64,000 nucleotides of DNA from Saxidomus purpurata. Lineage: Eukaryota > Mollusca > Bivalvia > Venerida > Veneridae. The position numbers and the translations under genes are program-made. Where the stretch lies: contig JAFMSR010000017.1 in assembly GCA_022818135.1 (NCBI GenBank), positions 39,487,686-39,551,685 of the forward strand, written 5' to 3'. Within the stretch, counting starts at the first letter, position 1; each line of letters starts with the position of its first letter. Positions 21,950 through 34,264 of this stretch are shown here, one piece after another. The notes beneath the pieces were generated by a model, which worked only from the letters and a program-made list of their open reading frames with translations, had not been told where the DNA came from and made no database searches.

Positions 21950-23215
21950 ATTTTGTATTTGCAACAACAAATCATTAGGGCCATATTGGAAAACATGCAC
22001 AGAGTAACGTTTTAAAAATAACGTTTTAGACTGAAAGAGAATTCATTTGGCAATTATACTATCACTTGTAAAGCCAAATTGAAGATAAAGAGTCTTCCTG
22101 TATCGGGTGAGAGAAATTATTTTAGTTTCTTTTGTAGTTTGACTTTGAACTTACATTGACAATGATTTTAAAGTGATCAATATTGCATGTCAATGAAGTG
22201 TACATTATAATAAAATAATATCCAGCAAACTTAATCAAGCAATAGAATGTTGAATTATTACATGGCAACAACAATTTATGGCGGTCATCTTGAAAAACAT
22301 TAACTGTTATAAAACTTAGTTGCGTGTACAAACTATAGAACTACTCTTTACAAATACAATAAGATGAGATTGATAGCGTATGCATATGACAATTAACCTA
22401 TCGCTATTAAAACCATAAAAGATCTTTTAAAATAAGCAAAATATAGATGACATATCAAATTTTCGGGATTTCTTTGTATTTTGACCTTGAAATAACCTTG
22501 ATTTTGACCTTAAAGTCTTCAGTGGTGTATGTCAATTTGATGTTAACTATAAAATGAATACCGGTAATATCCATGCAAAATGTGTAAATTGGCAAAAATA
22601 TTAGCTGTGGAATTCACCCCCCTATTTTGGGCCACCATTCAAGATATCATACATAACTATATTATACAAACATATATAAGTTTACTCATCTAATACATAA
22701 AATATAATAAATATCTGACTATGTCATTATGCAGAAGACGTCAGATTCAGAACCTAACAAAAAACTATGTTCTGAATCTGACGTCTTCTCTTAGGTTCTA
22801 AATCTGACGTCTTCTGCATAATGTCACAGTCAGCCAATATTTATGCCATTTTACACATTACCGTCGAACTGAAAAAAGGTAGTTGTAGTTAGCCGGGCGA
22901 AATGATTTACTTTGGAACTCCAAGCCATAAATTATTTCTTAAACAAAACTGCCACATCTGAACTTAAAATGTTCATTGAAAAGAATTTATGGCGGCCATC
23001 TTGGATGTAGTCTTGGATTACCAGGTCCGCACCACGCGAAAATTTACGAATATCTTCGAATGTAAATATGTCACTCAGCCTTTTTATTCTTTGTAAAAGG
23101 CAACCTTGTTCTGTCCAGAAAAGCTGACCGTTTGACATCAAATGCATATAAAATTTAATGTTTCTGTATGATTTATATAAATTAAGTACACAAACTTTAG
23201 GAGAATGCATTTATA
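21950..23215. other. Spacer with one palindrome, no gene supported
   Basis: AT-rich sequence. The only structured part is the inverted repeat listed at 22705-22843. Minus-strand frames at 22122 and 22932 have no recognisable domain. Confidence 0.4.
22705..22843. repeat. Palindromic element with GAAGACGTCAGATTCAGAAC arms
   Basis: The left arm (about 22711-22757) and right arm (about 22791-22838) are inverted copies containing CATTATGCAGAAGACGTCAG, nearly perfect over 33 bp and weaker outside. An extra partial right arm (22769-22790) sits in the loop. This is consistent with a small fold-back MITE. Confidence 0.75.
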
Positions 23216-23220
23216 TAATT

Positions 23221-23690
23221 ACACTTCCGTGGAATTATCAAAGTCAAAGTCAAAATTTTTATTGGCATAGACAAATACATGTCCTCGCCAAACTCTCACT
23301 GGCGGTTTGTTTTAACATTATTTCATAGAAAAGTATGAAAAAAAATAATATAATATAATAAACGTGACTCAATCAATCTTAAGCAAACGTTAGAATACAT
23401 TATAATATATGTAATGTACAAACAATTTTTACATTACTGCTTATAGCAAAAAGAAATTAACTATGATTATTTCGAATCTTCATTGCAAGATGTATGAACT
23501 TAGCGAGCTTGACAATAACAGATTTCTTTGAAGTAGACATGAGACTTCTGAATTTGGTTAAATTGGGCCAGGTATAATAATATCTACTTAGAAGACTAGA
23601 TCTAAAACTCTGTACAATGGACATACTAACAAAAATGATACTCTGATTCAATTTGATTCAAATTACATCATAAAATATCCTTGTTGACAT
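23221..23690 (-). mobile_element. 3' end of a LINE (minus strand)
   Basis: The minus-strand frame at 23651-23457 encodes RYYYTWPNLTKFRSLMS and SVIVKLAKFIHLAMKIR, resembling the C-terminal end of LINE-type polyproteins, though I recognise this only from general pattern. Toward 23230 the minus strand ends in CCAATAAAAATTTTGACTTT followed by TTTGACTTTGA repeats, typical of a short-repeat LINE tail. The 5' part is absent. Confidence 0.5.
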
Positions 23691-23699
23691 TCAGCATAC

Positions 23700-26395
23700 A
23701 GGAGAAATTTTAAAGTGTTTGAAAAAAGCTATGAAAGCAAGGATGATTATTATAAAAATTGGTGTCTGTTTTTGGAAACAAAATAACGTAGGCAAGTTAC
23801 CAGAAACATGCTTAGATGATCAATGAACATTTTGTCCGTTGCAGCAACTATGAAATTCAAGTCACATGATTCTCCGTTGTCATCCATTTATTTTATGAAA
23901 AAAAAGTTTAGAATGATATTTTGATTTGTTTAGACATGATAGAATAAACAAAGGAAATAATAAAATTGTTGTCATACATTCATTTTAATTGGCATTTAAT
24001 ACGGATATAAACAGTGCTTCATCAGTCTCATTGATGTATTTTAGTTAAACTCATAATTATCTTGCCAATATGAACACAAGTTCGTATTTCTCAATCTAAA
24101 TTTGCGATGCAGCCAAAACGCCACAAACATTTCAATAATCCAATTAAATTCAGACACTATCCGGTATCATGAATATGGATATAGATAGGCTCTTAAAATG
24201 TTATTGTAAAATGAAAATGATAAACAATTAAGAAGCAGTTAAACTGAACTAAACAAAGAAATATAAATCGTAATTGTTTTGCACTACTACAGTATCATAA
24301 TAGAATTAATGACTGTACTAACTGTATTGAGACCTATCTTTTTTCTATTAATGACAACAATCTAAAATTTACACATCATTGCCATGGCGGATATTTCTTC
24401 GTAAAATGGACAAATATTTGAAAAAATAAAAGTAGCGACTTTTAAACAAATTCTTTTTTACACGGCAATTACATAATTCTGCAATATTTTAGTGCAAAAA
24501 AAGATACATTTTTAAGCAAATATATTTAACATCATATTTTTTACTAAATTGACATACTTTGCCTTATGCCGAAATAGGGGTAGGGGTACACAAATAGTCA
24601 TTTCTCAAAAAGTGTTTAATATTTTTACTGAATTAAAACTTTATTACAATACTAATTGTTAGAATATAAAAATACAATTATTACAAGTTCCTGTTACAGT
24701 TCTTTGTTTCAGACCTATACCGTCATACCTCAAACTCGTCAAAGTCTAAAAAAACACATTCTGTCAGTTTTTATTTCATTTCTTTCTTATAATTATGCAC
24801 ATTGGCCCCCATTTTTATTTTTATTTTTTGCGTTCTTAAACAAATGTTATAATTAAACTGTAGGACAAATATCTCAAAAACCGTGTTATTCCTTTATCAT
24901 GAATTAAATCATTTAGCAAAAATTGAAAAAAAAAGAATTTTAGTAAAGTGGGTGGGATAATAATAAGGAGCGTAAGATTTATTAAGGTGGTAAAAAAATA
25001 CCACTATCCCTAATTTTTCATCCTAAAGTATGACATACTATATCAAAAAAGATGGAAAATTGATACCATATACATAAAAGTTTACAATACCAAAATTGTA
25101 GCTAATTCTGCATTTAGCATCTTGATTTGATAGTGTATCAATAAAGATTAATATTGCGAGATAGCTAAGTCATCGATCCATCGTTATTTTTGCAGAAATT
25201 AAAAAGCAATATGTTAGTCTCTATAAAAAAAATAGGGTAAAATAAAATATCTTGTTATTTTGATTTTCAGCAGTGAACCCCCTTAAGCACACTTCCAATT
25301 GTAGTATACAGCGATGGTTCTCGGTCTGATGCTGTGGTATTATTCAATTATGCACTTGTAAGGCATTGAATATGATGTGATAATCACCATATGGAATTAA
25401 TATTGACTGATAAGTCAGTTGAGGTCAATATTTCTTCCATATAGTGAATATCTCATCATATTCAATGTATAACAAGTCCATAAAGGTTCTATTATATTTT
25501 GTAAACAACAAAATATTTTCGCACACAGGTCTTGAATAGACATAAGAATAGAGCTAAACATCACTAAATTTCAACCGGCTGCTTACACATTTTCTACCCA
25601 ATTGTTTAAAACAAATGTAATCCTTGTTTTTCTTATCAAATATGTTACTCAAAATATTGACCGTTATTCACTGGTCGAGAAAGTATAATTACTTTACACT
25701 TATAATTAACATTAGTTTGACGGTAACAACATATAATGTTGAAAGATATGAACTATTTACATTCTAAAATTATAAATCCATTCAAGAAAAACAGAAAACG
25801 CAAGAAAATTTTATTGACCTTTTTTATTCGGTATCATCCAATCAAATGGTACCTTACAGGGTAAATTTCTCAATTCAAAAATATGTTACACATTCTAATT
25901 GTCGTTTCATTTGCGGTGGAAAAGTTACCAACTTCCGGTCAAAAACGACCTTTTAATGACCGCGTCGAGAAAACAAGCAGATGAATACTTTTGAAAAACC
26001 GTTATGTAATATATATTTTGTTTATGTTTCTGCTCCGTTCTTCAAAATCCAGCCTCCACTGAATTTCTAAAATGGACCTGTTCCATTTGAACAGTACTAT
26101 TAATTGTTCAAAAGGGTGCTTACTGAAAATTTACTGACTCTATACCGGGGATTATACTGCATACCGACAGATGGATGGGGCATAAATATTCATAGCTGTG
26201 CATGTGCATGTGCTGCAAATTCATTATCCATTACATGATATGTTTTCGGATGAATTGCAATCAGAACCATTTTGGTGACATTTTTAAAAACCTTTACTTA
26301 TTAATATCGTAATCATATATAAGGAAATGATTCAGATTGACGTTTATGTCTCTTCCTACGAGAAAAAAAAGGGTCATTAATTGCAACTGCAGTTT
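23700..26395. other. Long AT-rich spacer, no gene supported
   Basis: Holds a palindrome at 25352-25478, a small GGTGG/CCACC pairing near 24985-25005, and otherwise unassigned sequence. The 3' end is the promoter side of the gene starting at 26501. Confidence 0.4.
25352..25478. repeat. Imperfect palindrome (fold-back element)
   Basis: Arms contain CATTGAATATGATG..ATAATCACCATATGGAA on the left and the inverted TTCCATATAGTGAATATCTCATCATATTCAATG on the right (key bases only), centred near 25415. Arm length about 60 bp, with a very short loop. Confidence 0.75.
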
Positions 26396-26453
26396 TAATT
26401 CACCGAAAATCTATTATCTGACGTTTTCTTTGTCGTCTAGGACCTTCCACCGG

Positions 26454-26463
26454 TTATAAAAGG
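26454..26463 (+). promoter_or_regulatory. TATA box of the Gly/Tyr-rich peptide gene
   Basis: TTATAAAAGG lies 38 bp upstream of the start codon at 26501, which places the transcription start close to 26485 and a very short 5' UTR. Confidence 0.7.
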
Positions 26464-26500
26464 CAGTGTAGACAGAGATGCAACGTTCTAACCCTTAAAG

Positions 26501-28884
26501 ATGAACATTGTAGTGGTGCTTCTGCTCGCAACAGCTTCAGTTACACTGGGTAAGTCAAGAATTTTATTTTCAGTTCAATTCACTTTAAATATTTTAGTAA
26601 CGTCTCTTTCATTTTTCAAATACATTTCATATATACAAACGTATAATATTTAAAAACACATACATCATGCAAAATTGTAAGCGTATATTTATGAAAAATT
26701 TTAAGAGGCAATCAGAATTAGTTCATATTAGTTGTTAAAATTAAAAACTATATTATAGTCAGGAATTATGCTTTTAAAACTTACATATTGCTTTGAAAAT
26801 GTCAAAGAATTTTACTTGACTATTTTTTCGGACCGGGAAGTAGAAATAAGAACTATCCTTTTATCAGCTTTTGAAGATTTTTCATTCTTTTCTATATGTC
26901 GTTGTAATTTGAAGCAGGGCGTAATTTTATTCTTGAAGACATACATATAAGGACAAGGCGGCATTTAATTGATGTGCCGCTGTCAATATATATTTTTTCT
27001 CTTTAACTTGTCCGATTTTCTTTGCTCATATTGTCAGAAATTGCAACATCATTGGACTGTTTTGGTTCCATGCATTTTGTAGCGTTCGGAAAAACTTTCA
27101 TAAAGGATCATAAACCTAAAAACAAATTTGTCTATTTGATAAGTATACCACTCCATTTATGTGCATGACCAATGTCAAAAAAGCATTTCGAAATTTTAAT
27201 AAATGTTTTGGCTTTTTCAATCTTGTATTTTAGTATCGCCTTTGATTTTTTTTGTAAACTTGTTTCGATAAAATAAATAAATGTTTCAATCTGAATCTAA
27301 TACGGTGCCCCTTACATGACACGAGATACATATTTTTCATCCTGAATATTGTTTTATTATTTCGTTATTACGAAATGTATATCGTAAGAACGAAATATCA
27401 TTTCATTATAACATAAAGTTACTTCATTTTTACGAAATGTTATTTCGTTTTATTGTGAAATAATATTTTTTACAAAACGAATATTCCGTTATTACGAAAT
27501 AAAATTTCATTTTACGAAATACATTTCCTAATTACAAAATAATATCCCGTAGTTACAAAATAATGGTTCGTAAAAATGCAATAATTGTCCGAAAAAACAC
27601 TTTGTAATTAGGAAAAAATATCATACATTCCGGATGAAGAAAAATGTATCTCGTGTCACTGTAGATGCATTGTACGAATGAGTGGACAAGATTGTGTTTT
27701 GTTACTAAAGTTTAATACAGAAGATGCATTGGATAATGTCAAAGATACTTTCTTTAGTGAATCGGGTTTGACCTACACAATATATTTTATTGCATCTTTT
27801 TTTAAATAAAAACATTCAACACATACATACATAAATCAATAAAACAGAGCAGACGAATTGGACTACAAGTTATAACAACTAAGTAACAGCCTCCATGTCC
27901 TAAAGGGTTAAGTTAATTATCGCTTTCATCCAAATTAGTATTTCATTGTACATTGTAACATATTTAGCAACATTACAATTTTATTTAAATAAAATTCGAA
28001 ATACGATATAACATAGTTATACATTGCATTCAAAATAGATATAAAAGAGAGACAAAAAAAAAAAAAGAAAAGAATTTACAAACACACCACTGCACCGCCG
28101 CCCAAAATATACCGTACTACCTCATATTGTAAGACCAATAGCTCATTCATAAGTGCAGAAAACAATTGTAAATAGCTGTCAAAAGACACCTAGTATCTCA
28201 AACACCTTTAAACAATTTCAGAGATCACATACAAGTAAATATTATTCGTGTTTAAACCTTTCGATGCGCTTTATCAATGCATGCACTTCAAGGAATAATT
28301 CTGTAATTTACAGGCGCATAGCGTACGTAGCCATCGTTCTTTAGAACGATTGTTTCTAGAACCAATAAAGCATAGCGTACTTAGCTATCGTTCTTTAGAA
28401 ATAGTGTTTCTAGACCCCATCTTCCATAAGAAACTGCAACCTTTCTCACATAAAAATATAGGTCACTATCGAACCAATAGCCCACAATATGTGTGTTGGG
28501 ATTTTACCTTTCGTGTTTTGTATTGAAGGTACGCCTGGGTACCCAGCTGGTGACGATGATAGATATCGGGACGGAGGCCCTGGTGGAAGCACATATGGTG
28601 CACCAGTACCAACCGGAGTAAGTAGATACAGTGATAGTTACGGTGGACCTCCGGCGTATGGTGGGGGTATAATGCCATACGGAGCACCAGGAATGAGTTA
28701 TGCTGGTATGTATGGCCCAAGTTACGGGGCGACCGGGTACGGAGGTTCCGGAAGATATGGAGGAAGGAGGCATCGAGTATACTGTAAATGTCGAAAAACC
28801 TGTAAATATAATGAGTGGTATGCTGGTAGATGCTCGTGGTGCAGATATCATTACTGTAGATACAGATGTTGTAGCTGGTACTAA
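26501..28884 (+). CDS. Secreted Gly/Tyr-rich protein with an 8-cysteine, Arg-rich tail (134 aa)
   Basis: Exons 26501-26549 (signal MNIVVVLLLATASVTLG) and 28529-28884, joined in phase at a split glycine codon. Stop TAA at 28882. The mature part begins TPGYPAGDDDRYRDGG, then a Gly/Tyr/Pro/Ser-rich middle (GVSRYSDSYGGPPAYGGG; MYGPSYGATGYGG), a basic GGRRHR link, and a tail with eight cysteines (VYCKCRKTCKYNEW, then RCSWCRYHYCRYRCCSWY). I do not recognise the family. The layout (acidic start, low-complexity Gly/Tyr spacer, compact basic Cys module) could suit an antimicrobial peptide precursor or a shell- or mucus-matrix protein. The RR may be a processing site. A 3' UTR exon follows at 29890. 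Confidence 0.8.
27313..27663. mobile_element. MITE with about 31-bp terminal inverted repeats
   Basis: The left end TACATGACACGAGATACAT and right end ATGTATCTCGTGTCACTGTA are inverted copies over about 31 bp (continuing into TTTTTC..CATCC.GAAT). Both are flanked by TA, consistent with a Tc1/mariner-type target. The interior is a run of small palindromes built from TTACGAAAT / ATTTCGTAA. No coding capacity. Confidence 0.75.
28310..28425 (+). repeat. Two-copy direct repeat of about 55 bp
   Basis: GCATAGCGTAC.TAGC.ATCG and TTCTTTAGAA..GTGTTTCTAGA occur twice in direct orientation upstream of exon 2 of the Gly/Tyr-rich gene. Confidence 0.7.
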
Positions 28885-29204
28885 CGCAGTAAGTTTTTAC
28901 TTTTACATGTATGATAGGCTTGAGTACATTTATTTGCAAACATTTCTTGTTTTATTATTACTAGGAAGATGATATTCTTACTTTGACTCTTTCGAGAGTT
29001 GATAGATAAAGGAACATGATATCTGATTTTAATAGACATTTTATAAGCCTTTCAAACTTCAGTCTGTTATAGGTTATACAATTAAAGTGTCTTAATATGT
29101 CTAACTATTGATTTCATTGTAGTATGTAATGCATGAACCCATTGATAAGTCTCGTTTAATTCTGGGAAAGGTCGTTTACTCATATCTCAAGCCTAATGTG
29201 CATA

Positions 29205-29500
29205 TGTTCTAGTAGTCTAGTAGTCATTTTTTATGTTATATATTAATAGTTTAGTAGTCAATGTTTTATGTTATATATTAGTAGTCTAGTAGACAATGTT
29301 TTCTGTTACATATTAGTAGTCTAGTAGACAATGTTTTATGTTACATATTAGTAGTCTAGTAGTCAATGTTTATTTTATATATTAGTAGTCTAGTAGTCAA
29401 TGTTTTATGTTACATATTAGTAGTCTAGTATTTTATGTTGTACCAGTAATCTAGTAGTCAGTGTTGTGTGATGTATTAGTCGTCTAATAGCTAATGTTTT
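29205..29500 (+). repeat. About 36-bp tandem repeat in 3' UTR intron
   Basis: Seven to eight units of TATTAGTAGTCTAGTAGTCA plus ATGTTTTATGTTA, with later copies diverged. It lies in the intron between 28889 and 29889. Confidence 0.88.
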
Positions 29501-29889
29501 ATGAATGCAAACGACTGAGATTATAAATAAAGAATTTAATTTAATTCAGTTTATTACTTAATTTCAAATACGCATTATGCCTTAAGACTGTATGCTATCT
29601 TGTGTGTCTACTTTGTTAAGATGTTTAGACACACATACACATACGCTTGTCATACAATAATATAATTAAAAAGTTAGGCAATTGTAATCCAGACTTGGAA
29701 TTTTTATCCCGCAAGAAACTATAAGTCTTCTATGGCAATGTGTTCTTGAAACATACTATAGTTCAAACAAACATAAATGAGGCGTGACTTGCACGTTCTC
29801 CTCGGCTTTTATCGTTTAATTCCAACTAGCGAAATGTACGAACACTGTTCATGATTAAAATTTATCTATACCATCTATTCATTTTGCAG

Positions 29890-30040
29890 GAAGGGCTACA
29901 TACCTGAACACTGACGACGAAAGAAAATAACACGGACAATGCTCATACCGAAACCCAAACACCGCTTACTTAACTACATCTTATGAAATATATCTTTTTC
30001 TGTGTATTTCATATCAATAAACGCATCTTTTAAGATTTCT
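29890..30040 (+). other. 3' UTR exon of the Gly/Tyr-rich peptide gene
   Basis: The acceptor TTTTGCAG at 29889 follows a donor (GTAAGT at 28889) five bases after the stop codon. The exon has a poly(A) signal AATAAA at 30016-30021 and a TTTTAAG/TGTTTT-rich downstream region. An intron placed so close after the stop should not trigger decay. Confidence 0.65.
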
Positions 30041-30044
30041 TCAG

Positions 30045-31030
30045 TGTTTTATTCGTGCCTCCATATCATATAGCAAGTTTGTTCTCATCAAAATACATTT
30101 GTTTTTAATATGCACAAGTGTTATTTAATATCAATTAAAGTATCAACAATTACACATCAAATCATTTTTACAGTCATTAACTTCTCATATATATTATTCG
30201 AATGTTCTCTTATGTCTAATTCCCTGAGTATGTTTAAAAAATGATTTGAACGATGGATGCCCACTATTAAGGTTTTCAAAGGAAACTATGTCAGAGTGAA
30301 ATTATTGGATTGCAGTGGTTTGAACAAAGTAAAAATATGGTTCTTTGCTGTGCACTAAGCCTTCCTCACAATGGCAACTATTATTGAGTTTTCGGACAAG
30401 TATACAAAATCAAAGAATTGGAGATAATTACAATTTATGCAATGTAGCATAATGGTTTTTTCATTGAATGAAGTATCAACTAAATCCGTTACTAAATATT
30501 TACTTCTTACAGTTGTTTAACAAAGGTGAGATGGTGGCAGAGTACGATTGTACGCACAACATAAAGTATGCACGTACCTTTCCTTTATGAGGTTTTCATA
30601 ATTCTAGATATATACGCTATATATGTAGCAATCAACAAAAAGCCAAGTGTCCAGCCGGAATATACGAACAATGATTGTATTTCCTATTGATTCTTAATAT
30701 TTTGAAAGAATTTCGATCATTTCAAGATAGTAATTAAACTTTTCTACATAAAAAGTGGACATTGATAAAATGAAAAATACGTTCTCCGGGCAGCTTTCAA
30801 CAGATACAGTTGTTATGTTTTGGACTTGAATCTCAAACTCTAAATGGTCTTAAGACTGACCAGTCAAGATGGCAAGCAAAACTTTACATTTGGTGTACAC
30901 TTTACTAGTATATCAGTTTATGGACAATGTAATTGTTCTCAATGGTGTCTATCTGAGACCGGTAAAGTATTGATATAACATTACATGTAAGATAAGATTT
31001 GGCAATAGTTTACATTTAAGTCTATAGTAG
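30045..31030. other. Spacer before the lectin gene, no gene supported
   Basis: AT-rich sequence with no repeat or exon recognised. The last 100 bp should hold the lectin promoter, but no clear TATA motif is visible at the usual distance. Confidence 0.4.
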
Positions 31031-31036
31031 ATAACT

Positions 31037-34000
31037 ATGGCTCTTCTTTTAGTTCTTTTAGTGTTTGGACTCACTTGTGGTAAGTTTCTATTGTCATTTA
31101 ATACATGTACAAGTGTAAACTGTTTGTGTTGTTAATGGATTATACTTGTACTTTATTTATTTGATCTTTTACTACTATCTTGTTTCTTGAAACTTTAGTA
31201 GCAAATACTATATTCAACAAGCTGTGTCTTTACCATTGAGATTTTCAGTTAAACGAACATTCAGCCTTTTCCTTAAAATTCACAGGGACCCGTTGCCAGT
31301 ATGTCGGGGTTCCAGGATCGAATCCCTGTCCTTTAGGGTTTGAGATACACGGATCATCCTGTTACCGATATATTAATATGGCGGCGAGCTGGATGGACTC
31401 CTGGGTAAGAAAACTATACCTTGTCAAAATTAGTCACAGCTAAGTGTTACTGGTACCTTAAAGTCCCGTTTCGCCTTTAGATGTCTGTTATATCACAAGA
31501 AAATCGAAAGAAAAATACATGCTTTTAAAAAATGTTCTAATAAATCTTTAATAATGACTTTGATAAAATGATATTACTTATTTCACCAGTTAAGTCACGG
31601 ATTATCGATCCAGACGAGAATATTTTATCTCGTGTTCGTTAATGTTAGGGGAAACAATCCAGTTTGGCATATATGACAGCTAACCAAGAAATACTACTAT
31701 TGTAAATGGGCCATATCTACACAATTCTTGAAATTATTAAAAGATATGCTCCTTTTAATAAAGAATCTTAGTCACTTTTGTTATAGCGACAGAAGATGAT
31801 TTCAATAGTATTTAGATAGATGAATATGTTTAGATATTTATTTTATTATATTCTCACTTTTGTACGAACATATTATAAAACATTTAACATATACAATCAT
31901 GTAAAGTGTACAAAACCGCTCTAAAAGAGTTATGAGAGACTGAGAACAACATAAAAAGTACCATTTCTGTACCCATGTTATAAAATATTCAAATGTAAAG
32001 ATTAAACATAATTTCTCAAGTTTTAACTATACATCTAAATGCGTACATTTATACAATGGAAGTTTCCTCGGGAATATGTACAAGAGTAGTCATAAAATTA
32101 TATTTAATTTACAGCTTTACACTTTCAAATGTGAATAATACAATTCCATGTAGGTATTAAACAGGTTTGGTAGGCCTTTAAGTGTCAAAGCTAGAGAGCC
32201 AAATTCGCATCAGGCTTATAAACAATCAGAATAAGATACTAAGAGTATTCGTTTTGTTAAACACAAATCAGTTGAACATTAAATGAAAAACTAATTGTTG
32301 GACACAAGATAAAAAATAAATGTTATTGAATTCGTGTAATTTAATATGCAACTATTAAACCACACTTATACTTGCTATCAATATGTTTTATTATGTCAAT
32401 GAAAGAAAGCTCTTCTATTACATAAAATTATGAAACCTTTTTAATACAGAATAGAAATGCTCACCCTGATTCAATAAATGAAAATTACTATTCAAAACAT
32501 TTGTTTTGCTTTCAGACGGTTTGTAAGACAATGTTTGCCGATTTGGTATCTATAGAAAGTCAAGAAGAAAACCAATACCTCACGGATCTAGTAAAGAATG
32601 AAACTCGTGCAGACCTTGCTCAAAGCCCAAGTAATGATAATTGTATATTTGAGGGCGATGACTTACATGTTTATGACAAAGTTGGTGCATAAGAACCGAA
32701 AAGTGTATCTGTAGTATGAAATGAAAGGACACTTATCTACATTCTCAACATTTCCAACTGGTCGTTTTTCAATTATTGAAAAAAACGTTACGTATTATCT
32801 GTTTAATAGCTTACAGGTGTTTAATTTCCTCAATAGTAAACCATGTCTATTATGTGAGACTTAGTCATAAAACGCAAGAGCTCTAGCTTGAGTAGTATTT
32901 TAATGATTTAAAAATTCAATGATTTTTCAATAATAAAACATTATATATTTGTATTTTTATTGGATATGTGATAGAAGAAACAAAACGTTTTAACAATACA
33001 CGATACAGCTGGAGGGATGACATCATCCCCGGAAATCAAAGTGCCTTGCAGTTCGCTTTTCAAGGGTTGTCTCAACGTTGTCAATCATAGTAACGTCGCT
33101 TAATGTGAGCTGGACTCCTCATGACTTCTTTAAATCTAGCGACTTTAAAGTAGCCGGGGAACGTTGAGGAGTATAGTGAAAACTTCAGCTTTCCATGAAA
33201 CACGTGTACTCATTTACTCAGTTACTGTAGTATTGTTTTAGACGGGGATAAATGCAAACTATGTAGGTTTAGTGCAGAAATCGATATACCGTTGATATGT
33301 TTTTAATCGGTGTTACACTATTTATAAAGAAAATGCATTTATTTTGAAGAATACTTTGGGGATCTTTTCTGTAAACTTTTCATCCATTCGTTTTTTTCCC
33401 CTGTAGATTCCCTTGCGGAGCGTATCTGGACTTCCGGTGCCAACTTTCAAGGGGAACTTACATGGGTTAGCACGAGAACACCAATCATTTACAGCTCCTG
33501 GCACAGTGGAGAACCATATGTTACAACATTACGTGATGTATTCTGTGTCATGAAAATGGGAAATAACTGGTTCTCCGACCAATGCAAGCATGAGAGAAAA
33601 TTTGTTTGTGAAAAAACGTATGTTTCTAATAGAATTCTGAAATGGCGCCGGCGATAACGCAAGAAAAAGTATATGAGCTCCCGGTCGAAATTGACAGTTT
33701 CCCGTTTTGCAGTCTACCGGATACTTCGGTGGTGAAATGTTAAAGTTAAAATCACGTAATAGTAAGATCATTTTGTTTGGTAGTTTACAGAAAAAAAGTG
33801 CGATCCCGACCGCGAACTCTTTTGGGAAAAGTGGACGTAAAGTAAACCTAGTGCACGTTTGGTTGCGCTTCGTCGCCAATTTTTTACACTCTGATGCTAC
33901 TATCATGTCTTGATGGAATTGTGTAAAGTTCATCATTACATTCGCCTTTACTTAAGCAGGGCTTAAATCTTCCAATATTTTTCACTTCTATAAACAATAA

Positions 34001-34244
34001 CTTTATTTTATAACCAAATGGAAACTTAATTAGAAGAAATTAACGTGATGTGCATAACTATTTTTTCCATTTATATTTGCGATTTGTGAATGGTGCTTAC
34101 TAAAGTGTCTTCAAATATTATACTTCTATTTTCAGACTTGACGGGCTTGTTTTGCCCTACGTTCCGATTGATGTTAGCAAACAACCAAAACCTACATCAC
34201 ATGTGACATATAATAAATCAGATGGAGTTATTGCAGTTGGATAA
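31037..34244 (+). CDS. Secreted C-type lectin (single CTLD, 190 aa)
   Basis: Exons 31037-31079 (signal MALLLVLLVFGLTCG), 31286-31404, 32516-32606, 33407-33617 and 34136-34244; every junction keeps frame and the total is 573 nt. The domain starts NPCPLGFEIHGSSCYR, continues with SWMDSW and ADLVSIESQEENQYL, then IWTSGANFQGELTWVS, and ends with NNWFSDQCKHERKFVCEK. The conserved cysteines needed for a long-form CTLD are present. The calcium/sugar motif is non-standard: GEPYV replaces EPN or QPD, and WFSD replaces WND. So binding may be weak, altered or calcium-independent. Exon 3 uses a weak donor (CTC then GTGCAG). A role in pathogen recognition or mucus is inferred from the family. AATAAA at 34255-34260. 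Confidence 0.9.
33640..33940 (-). other. Compositionally distinct block in lectin intron 4
   Basis: A 135-codon frame on the minus strand (33936-33529) overlaps the lectin exon for its last third. The intronic part (about 33640-33936) is richer in CG than its neighbours (GGCGCCGGCGATAACGC at one edge). I recognise no domain. It may be a fragment of an inserted element. Confidence 0.3.
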
Positions 34245-34264
34245 ATAATAGTACAATAAAACAT

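Noticed and set aside
28466..28939. 157-codon antisense frame and 115-codon antisense frame opposite the Gly/Tyr-rich gene
   Set aside because: Antisense shadows of the GC-richer coding exon. The plus strand has the signal exon, splice phases, stop and poly(A) signal.
31306..31320. B-box-like GGATCGAATCCC in lectin exon 2
   Set aside because: It lies inside well-supported coding sequence (PGSNPC) with no A box upstream, so it is coincidental.
32607..32692. Lectin exon 3 reading on to a stop at 32692 (DLHVYDKVGA)
   Set aside because: The domain is completed only by splicing at 32606 to 33407, which keeps phase and CTLD order; the extension lacks CTLD features. A truncated isoform is possible but unsupported.
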